Below, piece after piece: positions 54,653 through 63,338 of a stretch of DNA of 64,000 nt. The DNA is from Novosphingobium sp. RL4. GTDB lineage: Bacteria; Pseudomonadota; Alphaproteobacteria; Sphingomonadales; Sphingomonadaceae. The translations under genes and the position numbers were made by a program. The notes under the pieces were generated by a model, which had not been told where the DNA came from, ran no database searches, and saw only the letters and a list, made by a program, of their open reading frames with translations. Position 1 is the stretch's first letter, and each line of letters begins with the position of its first letter. The stretch covers positions 372,001 to 436,000 of the forward strand of contig NZ_CP141945.1 in assembly GCF_035658495.1 (NCBI RefSeq). The letters run 5' to 3'.

Positions 54653-57577
54653 TCAGAAGTTGGCGGTGAAGCCGACGAAGATCGTGCGGCCCAGCGCGTC
54701 GTAGACACCCGGATAGGTATTGCCGTTGCCGAAGCTCTGGAGCAGGCCTGCGGCGAGAACCGGCGGATCCTTGTCGAAGAGGTTGTTCACGCCCGCACGC
54801 AGGGTGAACTGCTTGTCGATCACCTGGGTCAGCGACAGATCGAAGTAGTTATAGGCATCGATCTTGCGGTTCACCACGCTGGGCGTGCCGGTCAGGAACG
54901 GATTGTCCGACAGGCTCGACAGCTTCGTGCCGCCGATATAGCGCCAGGACAGCGAGGCCGTGAAATCGCCCGGAGCCATCCAGGTCATGCGCGCAACGTG
55001 GCGCCATTCCGGATTGGGCTGGCCGCAGGTGTAGCCGAACATGCCCTTGCAGTCGTAAGTGCCCGCGCCCGGAAGCGGCTCTGCGATCTGGTTGATCAGG
55101 TAGGTGCCGACCATGCTCAGGTTCATGCGTCCGGCATTGCCGACGTTGAACGTGTAATCGGCGTTCACGTCGATGCCGGAGGTCTTGAGCGAGCCGGTAT
55201 TGAGCGTGGTCGAAACGATGTAGCCGCTGTTCTGTCCGAAGATCACGCCCGAGGTCGGGTTACGGCGGAAGAGGCTGCAGTAGTAGGGATCGCCGGTCTG
55301 GATGCACTGGCTGATGATCAGCGAAGGTGCGATCTGGCCGATGTAGTCCTTCACCTTGATCGTGTAATAGTCGACCGAGAGCGAGAAATTGCGCAGCGCC
55401 TTGGGCGTCAGCACGAAGCCGGCCGTCCAGGTGTCCGCCGTTTCCGGCTTGAGGTCGCGGTTGCCGCCGCCCAGAGACGAGCACTGGTCGGCCGGGCATT
55501 CGGCGATGAAGCCGTATTGCGAAGGCGTTACGCCGCTGAGTTGGCAGGCTTCCAACGTAGCCGAAGGCGTATCACCGGCGCAAGGATCTGTACCACTGAC
55601 ATTCCCGACGGACTGCGAAGCGAACAGTTCGGTGATGTTCGGTGCGCGGATCGCGCGGTTGTAGCTGCCGCGCAGGCGAACGTCGTCAACCGGCTGCCAG
55701 CTCAGTTCGCCCTTGTAGGTGACGACGTTGAAGCTGGACTTGAAGCCCGTCGAATTCTGCTTGTTGTCATAGGCCGAGTAGCGGATGCCGCCATTGATCG
55801 TCAGCGAGCGGAAGAACGGCTTGTCCTCGATCAGCGGGACTTCGATTTCGCCGTAGGCTTCCTTCACGTTGATGATGCCGTCGGAATTGGTCGCACCGCC
55901 CTGCTGCGCCATTTCGTCGGCGTAGAAGTTCAGCGTCTCGCGGCGCTGTTCGGCACCCAGAGCGATACCGACGCCGCGATTGGCCCAGGGCACGGTGATG
56001 CCCTGCTCGCCAAGATCGCCGCTCAGCGTGGCGGAGAATACCCGCTGCGAATTGCGCGAAGACGTGTTGCTGGTCGAGAACAGCGTCTCGGCCTGATCGG
56101 CAGTGACGCCATAGGCCTGGAACACGTTGATCGGGACGCAGTTCGGGTTGGTGCCGGTGATGACCGACCGGCAGGTGGGAACGCCGTTGACGTTCACGAC
56201 GTTCAGCGCGTCTGCCGCCTTGTTCTGGTCAACATCGTTGAGATAGCTCTCACGATACTTCACCAGCGAATAGAGGTAGCTGACATCGTAGCTGAAGCCG
56301 CCGCCGATATCGCCGCGAACACCCGCGCTGTAACGATAATCGTTGTACGTCAGGTCGTCCCGGCGGGGTGAGGTGGTCATGCGATAGGCCACGAATGCCG
56401 GGGCCGTCGTGTTGGTTCCGGCGGCGCTGCCGCAGATCACCTGGAGCTGGCTGTCGCTCGCCAGCGGGTTGTTGCAGGAAATGTCGAACGTGCGACCGGC
56501 CCAGATGCCCGAAGGCGCGACCTGCGAGAACGTATGGTCCCGCATGTACATGAAGCTGCCGTAGACCTCGACCGCCTTGCTCACTTCGAAGTGCGCGAAG
56601 CCGCCCGCCGTGATGCGTTCGTCAGAGCGCTGGAAGTAGTTGTCCGGCGCGTAGTTGTAGGCGTAGGCGCTGCCGTCGCCGTAAGGCAGGAAGGTCTGCG
56701 AACCGTCCGGATTGTTGACCTGCGCCTTGTTGAGATAGGGATTGCCCTGGGCCTGCGGCGTGATCGTGCCATAAGGCGTATTGCTGGAGCCGCCGCAATA
56801 GAGCCCGGTGCCCGCCTGATCGATCTGTTCGAGCGCGCAGGACGAAATGTCGCGGCTGGACTGGCGGACCGGGCTGAAGCTGCGATAGCCGCCGTAGACG
56901 GTGATGTTGCCCCGACCGTCGGCAAAGTTCTTGCCGGCCGAGATCGTGATGTCCTGCTTGCCGCCGTCGATCACCGACTTCGGCGCGAGATCGTAGCCAC
57001 GACCGCTAACGATGTCGCGAACCGCGCCGTTGTTGTTGGTGTGCTGCGCGAAGCCGGCCTGCGCGTCGATGCGCACGCCGTCGAGGTCCTTCTTGAGCAC
57101 GAAGTTGACGACGCCGGAAAGTGCGTCCGAACCGTAGACCGCCGAGGCGCCGCCCGACAGCACGTCGACCCGGTCGACCAGGCTGCTCGGCACGAAGTTG
57201 AGATTGACGGCCTGCTGCGGCAGCATGCGCTGGCCGTCGATCAGGACGAGCACGCGCTGCGAACCGAGGTTGCGCAAGTTGATCTTCGACGTACCGTCGG
57301 AGCCGTTCGAGACGTTCTCGTTAGCGTCGGCGGTGAACTGCGGCAGGCGGTTCAGCACCTGCTCGACGGTCGTGGCGCCCTGGTAACGGAACTCGTCGGA
57401 ACCGACGACGGTCTGCGGGCTGTTGCTTTCGAGGTCCGGACGCTTGATGCGCGTGCCGGTCACGACGATGTCGGCGGCGGCGCCTTCGCCGGCCGGTGCT
57501 TCCTGTGCGTGCGCGGTGCCGGCGACGATCGCGGCCAGCGCGGCAGCGCAATAAAATTTCGTTTGACGACCCCTCAT
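54653..57577 (-). CDS. TonB-dependent receptor (large, sugar-type plug)
   Basis: A 974-residue receptor. ATG 57577 follows GGGAG (8 nt). The signal peptide ends VAGTAHAQE. The TonB box DIVVTGTRIKR, the plug segments VEQVLNRLPQF, NLGSQRVLVLIDGQRM, VDVLSGGASAVYGSDALSG and NFVLKKDLDG, and the barrel end IFVGFTANF mirror the receptor at 17767-20724. Both carry ACCGTATAC upstream of their start. The convergent amidohydrolase pair may degrade its cargo, but a sugar cannot be excluded. Confidence 0.95.
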   Translation of the reverse strand: MRGRQTKFYCAAALAAIVAGTAHAQEAPAGEGAAADIVVTGTRIKRPDLESNSPQTVVGSDEFRYQGATTVEQVLNRLPQFTADANENVSNGSDGTSKINLRNLGSQRVLVLIDGQRMLPQQAVNLNFVPSSLVDRVDVLSGGASAVYGSDALSGVVNFVLKKDLDGVRIDAQAGFAQHTNNNGAVRDIVSGRGYDLAPKSVIDGGKQDITISAGKNFADGRGNITVYGGYRSFSPVRQSSRDISSCALEQIDQAGTGLYCGGSSNTPYGTITPQAQGNPYLNKAQVNNPDGSQTFLPYGDGSAYAYNYAPDNYFQRSDERITAGGFAHFEVSKAVEVYGSFMYMRDHTFSQVAPSGIWAGRTFDISCNNPLASDSQLQVICGSAAGTNTTAPAFVAYRMTTSPRRDDLTYNDYRYSAGVRGDIGGGFSYDVSYLYSLVKYRESYLNDVDQNKAADALNVVNVNGVPTCRSVITGTNPNCVPINVFQAYGVTADQAETLFSTSNTSSRNSQRVFSATLSGDLGEQGITVPWANRGVGIALGAEQRRETLNFYADEMAQQGGATNSDGIINVKEAYGEIEVPLIEDKPFFRSLTINGGIRYSAYDNKQNSTGFKSSFNVVTYKGELSWQPVDDVRLRGSYNRAIRAPNITELFASQSVGNVSGTDPCAGDTPSATLEACQLSGVTPSQYGFIAECPADQCSSLGGGNRDLKPETADTWTAGFVLTPKALRNFSLSVDYYTIKVKDYIGQIAPSLIISQCIQTGDPYYCSLFRRNPTSGVIFGQNSGYIVSTTLNTGSLKTSGIDVNADYTFNVGNAGRMNLSMVGTYLINQIAEPLPGAGTYDCKGMFGYTCGQPNPEWRHVARMTWMAPGDFTASLSWRYIGGTKLSSLSDNPFLTGTPSVVNRKIDAYNYFDLSLTQVIDKQFTLRAGVNNLFDKDPPVLAAGLLQSFGNGNTYPGVYDALGRTIFVGFTANF

Positions 57578-57628
57578 GGGTTTGACTCCCTTTTGAATGA
57601 CGCCATTTTTGCGTCACATTTCCGGGGA

Positions 57629-57645
57629 TGTCAAATACCGTATAC
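57629..57645 (-). promoter_or_regulatory. Promoter/operator region of TonB receptor (TTGACA plus GTATAC)
   Basis: On the minus strand GTATACGGT (57645-57637) is followed by ATT and a perfect -35 hexamer TTGACA (57634-57629). About 17 nt later a weak CAAAAA lies at the -10 position. The nine bases ACCGTATAC recur at 20770-20778 upstream of the other large receptor. Placement just upstream of the -35 box would suit an activator. Confidence 0.5.
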
Positions 57646-57743
57646 TAAATATTATATCTCGCCTGAGATCGTGTCCTATCGGCCACGGTCGCCCCAACAG
57701 GCTCGGATCGCCGATACGGGTGGTCAACACGCCGCATGAGGGG

Positions 57744-59090
57744 CTAGATTTCCTCGGCGTTCTGCCCGGCCGGACAGAAGCGAAGCCGAAAAACCGCGCC
57801 GTTAGGGCTATTCGCCCAGACAACCAGTTCGCCGCCGACCTTGGCCATCAGTTCATCGGCAATCGCCAGACCGAGCCCGGAACTGCGGGTCAGGTCTCGC
57901 CGGGCCGAAGCGAAGCGATCGAACAGGCGGCGATCGTCCGCAGGCAGGCCCGAACCGGTATCCGCCACGAGAATTTCCGGTGCCGGGCCCACGGTCACGG
58001 CGACATGCGTACCGGGCGGCGTATGCTTCATCGCGTTTTCCAGCAGGGAATCGAGCGCCCGCCCCGCCAGGTGCTGCGAGGCGAAAGCCCACACCGAACC
58101 TTCGCCGAGAATCTCGATCTCCTGATTCTTCGCGATCAGGAGGGGCGCTATCGCCGCTACCCGGTCTTCGGCCACCGCACGCAGATCGACCGCATCGGCC
58201 GGATCGCACGCCATGGCATCCACTTCGGCAACGAGCAGCAGACGCTCGACGATTTCCTCCACCACGTCGATCTGGCGGAGCATCCTCGGCAATCCTCCCG
58301 AGGTGATCTCCTGTTCCACCAGAAGCCGGAGTATGGCGAGCGGCGTGCGCAATTCGTGCGCGGCATCCGCCGCGAAGTTCCGCTCTATGCGATAGGCGTC
58401 TTCCACCCGGTCAAGCGCCGCATTGAAGGCGCGCAGCAGCGGCAGCACCTCGGCCGGCATGCCATCGATATCCACGCGCTGCTGCAATTGATAGGGAGAG
58501 ACCCGCTCGACCTCGCGCGAGGCCCGTTTGACGGGCAGCAGCGACTGCCGCACGATATAGGCCTCCAGCGCCAGGAGCCCGACCAGGAACAGCGCGAGAA
58601 GACCGGCCCCGGCCAGGAGGACCTGGGTTCGCAGATCATCGAAGATGACATCAGGATGATCGAGATTCTGGACGATGACGAGCCAGGTTCCAGATTCGCC
58701 CGCAAGCGGAACGCTCATCCCCGAATAGATCTTGGAGCCGCGCACCCGCTTGAAATAGACCACTCCGGCGCGCGTCGGCACGATCAGCGAAGGATTGGAC
58801 CGCAAGTTCTCGATGGCGACCTGACGGTCGTGATCGATGATCCAGAAGCTGAAACTGCTGCCGCCGCCCCGAAGCGCCGATGCCGCTTCGTCGGAAATGC
58901 TCCAGCCCCTTTCGCTGCGATGAAGCCCGGTCTGCATCTTGTCGGCATATTCGTCGAGGATCTGGCGTTGCAGCCGATCGCTGGTGCTGTTGAACAGCAT
59001 CATCGCGCCGAAGGCCACCAATCCTGCGGTCACCAGCGTGGCCGCGGCATGAAGGAGCAGGATGCGCCGCAGGATCGAGTGAGTATGCAT
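57744..59090 (-). CDS. Sensor histidine kinase of a two-component system
   Basis: A 448-residue membrane kinase. Helices near residues 13-33 and 156-180 bound a periplasmic sensor of about 120 residues (SFWIIDHDRQVAIENLRSN). A HAMP linker, the dimerisation domain with phospho-acceptor His245 (ADAAHELRTPLAILRLL) and the ATPase domain (LLENAMKHTPPG, VADTGSGLP, SSGLGLAIA) follow, as in the QseC/PmrB/TctE group. Its ATG overlaps the regulator's stop by one base (TGATG). The signal is unknown; cationic or envelope stress is typical of the group. Confidence 0.93.
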   Translation of the reverse strand: MHTHSILRRILLLHAAATLVTAGLVAFGAMMLFNSTSDRLQRQILDEYADKMQTGLHRSERGWSISDEAASALRGGGSSFSFWIIDHDRQVAIENLRSNPSLIVPTRAGVVYFKRVRGSKIYSGMSVPLAGESGTWLVIVQNLDHPDVIFDDLRTQVLLAGAGLLALFLVGLLALEAYIVRQSLLPVKRASREVERVSPYQLQQRVDIDGMPAEVLPLLRAFNAALDRVEDAYRIERNFAADAAHELRTPLAILRLLVEQEITSGGLPRMLRQIDVVEEIVERLLLVAEVDAMACDPADAVDLRAVAEDRVAAIAPLLIAKNQEIEILGEGSVWAFASQHLAGRALDSLLENAMKHTPPGTHVAVTVGPAPEILVADTGSGLPADDRRLFDRFASARRDLTRSSGLGLAIADELMAKVGGELVVWANSPNGAVFRLRFCPAGQNAEEI

Positions 59091-59770
59091 CAGTGCTCCG
59101 GCGAAGCCCGCAACAGATAGCCGAGGCCGCGCACCGTCACGATTTCGGCGCCGGCGTCCAGCGATTGAAGCCGCTTGCGCAAACGGTGCACGCTGACTTC
59201 GGCGGCGTTCGAGGAAAATTCATCGCCGAGCCCGAAGAACGCGGATTCGATCTGGGTCTTGCGCACCACCTTGTCGCGGTGCCGCATCAGGAGATCCAGC
59301 AACTGGATCTCGCGCGGGGCCAGGACGATGGCGTGTTCATCGACGCTCACGGTCTGGGACGAGACATCGTAGCGCAAGCGGCCGCACGCGATTTCCACGC
59401 CGTTCTCCCCCGTGGCGCGCCGCAGCAGCGCCGCCACGCGAGCGACCAGTTCCTCCGCCGCGAAGGGCTTCGGAAGATAGTCGTCAGCGCCCGCATTCAG
59501 TCCGGCAACCCGATCCGCTATCGAAGAGCGCGCTGTCAGGACCAGCACCGGCAGGAAATGCCCCGCCGCGCGCAGGCTCCTCAGCAAGGCGATCCCGTCC
59601 TGGTCCGGCAACCCGAGATCGAGCAGCAGGGCCGCGTGATGGCCCGCCTCGACGAGCAGCCGCGCGTCTTCCGCGGTGGAAACGATGTCGTTGACGAAGC
59701 CCGCCTCGCGCAGGCGGGTGCCGATCAGTTCGGCCAGATCAGGATTATCCTCGACGATCAGCAGTCGCAT
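59090..59770 (-). CDS. OmpR/PhoB-family response regulator (QseB/PmrA-like)
   Basis: A 226-residue regulator. The receiver domain has the acidic pair VEDN, phospho-acceptor Asp51 (LLLDLGLPDQDG), Thr in VLTAR and Lys101 (LPKPF). The winged-helix DNA-binding domain reads LAPREIQLLDLLMRH, EVSVHRLRKRLQ and TVRGLGYLL. ATG 59770 is chosen because the receiver begins there (MRLLIVEDN); an in-frame start at 59806 would run through the direct repeat at 59782. Proteins of this group bind direct repeats one helical turn apart, matching GTAAG-N6-GTAAG found next to it. Confidence 0.93.
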   Translation of the reverse strand: MRLLIVEDNPDLAELIGTRLREAGFVNDIVSTAEDARLLVEAGHHAALLLDLGLPDQDGIALLRSLRAAGHFLPVLVLTARSSIADRVAGLNAGADDYLPKPFAAEELVARVAALLRRATGENGVEIACGRLRYDVSSQTVSVDEHAIVLAPREIQLLDLLMRHRDKVVRKTQIESAFFGLGDEFSSNAAEVSVHRLRKRLQSLDAGAEIVTVRGLGYLLRASPEH

Positions 59771-59781
59771 GAACGGCTCCA

Positions 59782-59797
59782 GTAAGGTCGCGGTAAG
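59782..59797 (+). promoter_or_regulatory. Direct repeat GTAAG-N6-GTAAG (putative response-regulator site 1)
   Basis: GTAAG at 59782-59786 and 59793-59797, an 11-bp period. It lies 98 nt upstream of the exported-protein gene (59896) and 11 nt upstream of the response-regulator ATG on the other strand. The full 16-bp element matches the site at 60622-60637 at 14 of 16 positions. CTTAC-N6-CTTAC on the minus strand resembles PmrA/QseB boxes. Confidence 0.65.
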
Positions 59798-59895
59798 TTG
59801 GACCATGCTGCGGGCAGCCGGACATTGCCATGGTTATCTGTCATGTCGTCCATATCGCGGCGACGAGGCCATGGCGCAACAGGAGTGTCCGATCG

Positions 59896-60603
59896 ATGCG
59901 CCCGGCCCTTATTGTTCTCGCGGCGATTTCCTTTCTGCAGACGGCACCGGCAATGGCTCAGAACTATCCCGAGATAGCGGAGCCGATGGTGTTCGACATG
60001 GTCCGCCCGCTCGGTGCACGCGCGGGCGAGCTTGAAGTCAACACCCTGGCCCAGACCCGCCTGTCCGGCCCCGACCGCGCGGTCGAATGGGCGCCGGAAA
60101 TCGAACTTGCGGTGGCCGACGGGCTGGCGGTCGAACTGGAACTGCCATTCGAGGATGGCCATATCACAGATTACAAGCTCGGCCTGCAGGGCACATTCGG
60201 CGCGCTCGATGGCGGAAAGGGCGTGCACGGCGTCCAGTACCTGGGTCTCTACAATCGGGAAAGCGGCCGCTGGGAAAGCAGCCTGCTTTATCTCGTCGGC
60301 TACCGCTTCAACGCACGCTGGAGCATGATGGCCATGGCCGGCGCGGGCGACGTCACTTTTGCCAAAGGTGGCCGAAGCAGGGCGCTGCTCAACCATTCCA
60401 CGTTCTACGACGCATCGCCTGCCACGACCCTGGGTATCGAATTCAACCTCCAGAGCGGCGCCGGGCGCCAATTGCTCATCATGCCGCAGCTTCATCAGGA
60501 CATCGCGCCTCGCCTTTCGATGCAGGCGGGGATAGGCGCGGCGCACCAGCGCGAACTGGGGTGGAGGCCCCAGGCGGGCTTGCGCGTCATCCGGGAACTC
60601 TGA
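59896..60603 (+). CDS. Exported protein of unknown family, beta-rich
   Basis: A 235-residue protein from ATG 59896 (AGGAG 10 nt upstream). The signal peptide MRPALIVLAAISFLQTAPAMAQ is clear. The mature part alternates short polar and hydrophobic stretches (EIELAVADGLAVELELPFED, LGLQGTFG, SSLLYLVGYRFN, TLGIEFNLQSG) as in small outer-membrane barrels or barrel-like periplasmic proteins, and has no Cys. I do not recognise the family. Lying between a two-component system and a glycosyltransferase, with a regulator-type repeat in front, it is likely an envelope protein of that regulon. Confidence 0.75.
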   Translation: MRPALIVLAAISFLQTAPAMAQNYPEIAEPMVFDMVRPLGARAGELEVNTLAQTRLSGPDRAVEWAPEIELAVADGLAVELELPFEDGHITDYKLGLQGTFGALDGGKGVHGVQYLGLYNRESGRWESSLLYLVGYRFNARWSMMAMAGAGDVTFAKGGRSRALLNHSTFYDASPATTLGIEFNLQSGAGRQLLIMPQLHQDIAPRLSMQAGIGAAHQRELGWRPQAGLRVIREL

Positions 60604-60621
60604 GGCAAATAGTCCGCCCTT

Positions 60622-60637
60622 GTAAGGTTGCCGTAAG
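60622..60637 (+). promoter_or_regulatory. Direct repeat GTAAG-N6-GTAAG (putative response-regulator site 2)
   Basis: GTAAG at 60622-60626 and 60633-60637 with the sequence GTAAGGTTGCCGTAAG, the same orientation and period as the site at 59782. It lies 69 nt upstream of the glycosyltransferase start, just after the stop of the exported-protein gene. It therefore gives the glycosyltransferase-DedA pair its own regulated promoter. Confidence 0.65.
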
Positions 60638-60706
60638 CAAAGGTCGCGCAGGGCCCGAACAAACCTCGGCAACGGCAGCCGAAACATCGAAAAATATCAG
60701 GAAGTG

Positions 60707-61936
60707 ATGCCGCATATCGATCCAGCGCCGAGATCACATCGATCCGGCCAGTCCCGCCAGCGGCCCCGCGTCGCTCTTTTCTCGGGCAACTACAACTACG
60801 TTCGCGATGGCGCGAACCAGGCGCTCAACCGTCTCGTCGGCTATCTCGAACGGCGTGGTTGCTCGGTCATGGTCTATTCGCCCACTTCGCCGACGCCCGC
60901 CTTCGCGCCCGAAGGAACGCTTGTCCCGGTGCCGTCGATCCGGATACCGGGGCGCGAAGACTATCGCCTTGGCCTGGGCATGCCACGGCGCATCCGCGCG
61001 CACCTTTCCGCCTTCGCGCCGGATATCATACATGTGTCGGCGCCGGACTGGACCGGGACCACCGCCCAGAATTTCGCCCGTGACGCGGGCATTCCGGTGG
61101 TATCCAGCCTGCACACGCGCTTCGAAAAGTATGCCGCTTTCTACGGCGCGAAGCTGCTGCGGCCCGCGATGGAACGCCACCTTTCCCGCTTCTATCGCCG
61201 CAGCGACCGCATCCTCGTACCCACGCCGGCCATCGCCGCCGAGTTCGGCGAGGCCGGTCTCGGCGAACGGACGCGCATCTGGGGGCGAGGCGTCGATCGC
61301 AGCCAGTTCACCCCTCACGCCCGCGACATGGCCTTGCGGCGCAAGCTCGGGATCGCGGACGGCGAGGTCGCCATTCTCCACTTCGGCCGTCTCGTTCGCG
61401 AGAAGGGGCTCGCCGAATATGTCGCACTGTGCGAGCGGCTGATACGCGAAGGCCTGCCGATCCGGCCGCTCGTGGTCGGCGGCGGCCCGGAGCGATCATG
61501 GATGGAGCAGAAGCTGCCGCAAGCCCGGTTCGCCGGCCACCTCATGGGACCGGAACTCGGACGGGCAGTGGCCAGCGCCGATATCTTCCTCAATCCCAGC
61601 ACGACCGAAGCCTTCGGCAACGTGACGCTGGAAGCCATGGCATCTGGCGTGCCCACCGTCTGCATCGACGTGCCCAGCGGGCGCAACCTGCTTCAGGGAG
61701 GCTCGGGCATCCTCTTCCCCCAGGGCGACATGGAGGCGGCATTGCACGGGCTGCGCGAATTGACCCGCAACGCAAGAGCCCGGGCTGCCATGGGCGCCCA
61801 TGCCCGCAATGCCAGCGCCACTTACGACTGGGACGGCGCATCGTATCAGGTGCTCGAATGCTACATGGACGTGCTGGGCCGAAGTTTGGAGCCGTGGGAC
61901 GGACGCGGCGATGCCGCGATCCCCTTCGCGGCATGA
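60707..61936 (+). CDS. GT4-family glycosyltransferase
   Basis: A 409-residue GT-B fold enzyme. ATG 60707 follows AGGAAG. The N-terminal acceptor domain has FSGNYNYVRDGANQALNRL and ERRGCSVMVYSP; the donor domain has ILHFGRLVREKGL, VGGGPE and the E-x7-E motif EAFGNVTLEAMASGVP. Among relatives are mannosyl- and glucosyltransferases making glycolipids such as MgtA-type enzymes in other bacteria. There is no signal peptide; it acts at the cytoplasmic face of the membrane. The adjacent DedA protein and two-component system point to regulated remodelling of envelope lipids. Confidence 0.93.
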   Translation: MPHIDPAPRSHRSGQSRQRPRVALFSGNYNYVRDGANQALNRLVGYLERRGCSVMVYSPTSPTPAFAPEGTLVPVPSIRIPGREDYRLGLGMPRRIRAHLSAFAPDIIHVSAPDWTGTTAQNFARDAGIPVVSSLHTRFEKYAAFYGAKLLRPAMERHLSRFYRRSDRILVPTPAIAAEFGEAGLGERTRIWGRGVDRSQFTPHARDMALRRKLGIADGEVAILHFGRLVREKGLAEYVALCERLIREGLPIRPLVVGGGPERSWMEQKLPQARFAGHLMGPELGRAVASADIFLNPSTTEAFGNVTLEAMASGVPTVCIDVPSGRNLLQGGSGILFPQGDMEAALHGLRELTRNARARAAMGAHARNASATYDWDGASYQVLECYMDVLGRSLEPWDGRGDAAIPFAA

Positions 61937-62006
61937 CCTCCCCCGGAATGCCCGTTTTCGGCATTGGCCGGCCGCTCCCAGTCTCACGCGTGATCCGGCA
62001 CGGCAC

Positions 62007-62693
62007 ATGGAAGGCCTGATCGATCAGGCCAGCCAGTTCGTCTCCGCCCACGGCATGTGGGCAGGCCCTGTCGTGGGCATTCTGTGCTTCGGCGAATCCC
62101 TTGCGATCGTGGGTCTGTTCGTCCCGGCAACCGCCGTCATGCTGGCGATCGGCGGCCTGATCGGCGCCGACGCGCTGGACGCATGGCCGATCTTCATCTG
62201 GGCCGTGGCCGGATCGATCCTGGGGGACTGGGTTTCCTACGGCCTGGGTAACAGGATAGGCCCCCGCATCTATCGGCGCTGGCCGCTCAACCGGCATCGC
62301 CCCGCGGTGGCCCGCACCCGGTTGTTCTTCCGCAAGTTCGGTTTCGCTGCGGTCTTCATGGGCCGTTTTCTCGGCCCGATCCGCGCGACGGTTCCCCTTG
62401 TGGCCGGCGTGCTGGCCATGCCCGGCCGCCCGTTCCAGATCGCCAACATCGCTTCGGCCACCTTGTGGGTGCCGCTGATGTTCGCGCCGGGCTACCTTGC
62501 GGCAGGCACTTTCGGATCGCAGTGGTCTATCGATGAAGGGCATCTCATGCTCGGCGCCCTCCTGCTGGCGGGATGCGCGCTGACCGCGACGTTCCTGGGT
62601 TCGCGGCTGCTGGGCCGCGCCAGAAAGAGAGGCCGCGCCCGCGCCCGGCTCGAAGGCGGCAACGCCCCCTGCCGCTGTCCGCAGGACGGATAG
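62007..62693 (+). CDS. DedA-family (SNARE-associated) membrane protein
   Basis: A 228-residue membrane protein from ATG 62007. DedA features are CFGESLAIVGLFVPATAVML (acidic residue in the re-entrant loop), AGSILGDWVSYGLGN, and FMGRFLGPIRATVPLVAGV with the family Arg-x3-Pro-like Arg pair. Members are lipid scramblases or undecaprenyl-phosphate flippases. It follows the glycosyltransferase by 70 nt on the same strand. It might flip or recycle the lipid carrier or the glycosylated lipid. The C-terminus is basic and cytosolic (RARKRGRARARLE). Confidence 0.92.
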   Translation: MEGLIDQASQFVSAHGMWAGPVVGILCFGESLAIVGLFVPATAVMLAIGGLIGADALDAWPIFIWAVAGSILGDWVSYGLGNRIGPRIYRRWPLNRHRPAVARTRLFFRKFGFAAVFMGRFLGPIRATVPLVAGVLAMPGRPFQIANIASATLWVPLMFAPGYLAAGTFGSQWSIDEGHLMLGALLLAGCALTATFLGSRLLGRARKRGRARARLEGGNAPCRCPQDG

Positions 62694-62766
62694 CAACGCC
62701 TCCCCTTCGGGCAATCCGCACGATCATGGCGCAACCTCCCGGCCGGTAAGCTGAAAAGGAGGTTTC

Positions 62767-63291
62767 ATGACGACACTCATCAACACGCCCGGCGTGCGCG
62801 AGGCGATGCCGCTGCTGGCATCCAACGAAGGCGTCTGGGAAGGCTGGTATCGCTATTACGACGCCAAGACCGGCGAATTGACCGACCAGCACCGCTCGCG
62901 CCTGATCTGCCGCCTGTTCGAGAAGGACGGCGTGGATCACTACCACCAGACGAACCATTATTTCTGGGATGACGGCCGCGTGGAAGTCCGCGATTTCCCG
63001 GCAGTCTACAAGGATGGCCGGATCTGGTGGGACAACGATCTCATCAAGGGCTGGGCAGCGGCCATGCAGCCGGACGACTTCAACCGTTCGACCTGCCTCA
63101 ACTGGACCCGCCACAACGAGCCCGGCATCTATCTCTACGAGATGATCCAGAACAACGACGAGCGCACCCATCGCGCCCGCACCTGGCAGTGGTTCCGCGA
63201 AGGCAAATGCTACCAGCGCACCCTGATCGACGAGGTCTTCGTGACCCGCGACTGGCAGAACTGGTCCAACGACGGCGCGCCCGACATCTGA
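62767..63291 (+). CDS. DUF3598-like lipocalin-fold protein
   Basis: A 174-residue soluble protein with a strong ribosome site (AAAAGGAGG) 5-6 nt before the ATG. WEGWYRYYDAKTGELTDQHRS near the N-terminus and many Trp/Tyr residues on alternating strands (HYFWDDGRVEV, GRIWWDNDLIKGW, EMIQNNDERTHRARTWQWF) suggest the DUF3598 / calycin beta-barrel group. I am not certain of the family. It has no signal peptide and the function is unknown. A 12-bp hairpin separates it from a convergent DUF1330 gene. Confidence 0.7.
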   Translation: MTTLINTPGVREAMPLLASNEGVWEGWYRYYDAKTGELTDQHRSRLICRLFEKDGVDHYHQTNHYFWDDGRVEVRDFPAVYKDGRIWWDNDLIKGWAAAMQPDDFNRSTCLNWTRHNEPGIYLYEMIQNNDERTHRARTWQWFREGKCYQRTLIDEVFVTRDWQNWSNDGAPDI

Positions 63292-63301
63292 CGGGCGACC
63301 G

Positions 63302-63332
63302 CGCCCCTGCCGGCTCCCGACCGGCAGGGGCG
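63302..63332. terminator. Bidirectional terminator hairpin
   Basis: Perfect 12-bp stem CGCCCCTGCCGG (63302-63313) and CCGGCAGGGGCG (63321-63332) with a 7-nt loop, in the 47-nt gap between two convergent genes. Confidence 0.75.
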
Positions 63333-63338
63333 TTCACG

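Noticed and set aside
54608..56371. Long plus-strand frame (587 codons) opposite the TonB receptor at 54653
   Set aside because: Same type of antisense shadow, with no recognisable domain.
57597..59120. Plus-strand frame (507 codons) opposite the histidine kinase
   Set aside because: Arg/Gln/His-rich shadow of a kinase whose H, N and G boxes are all present on the other strand.
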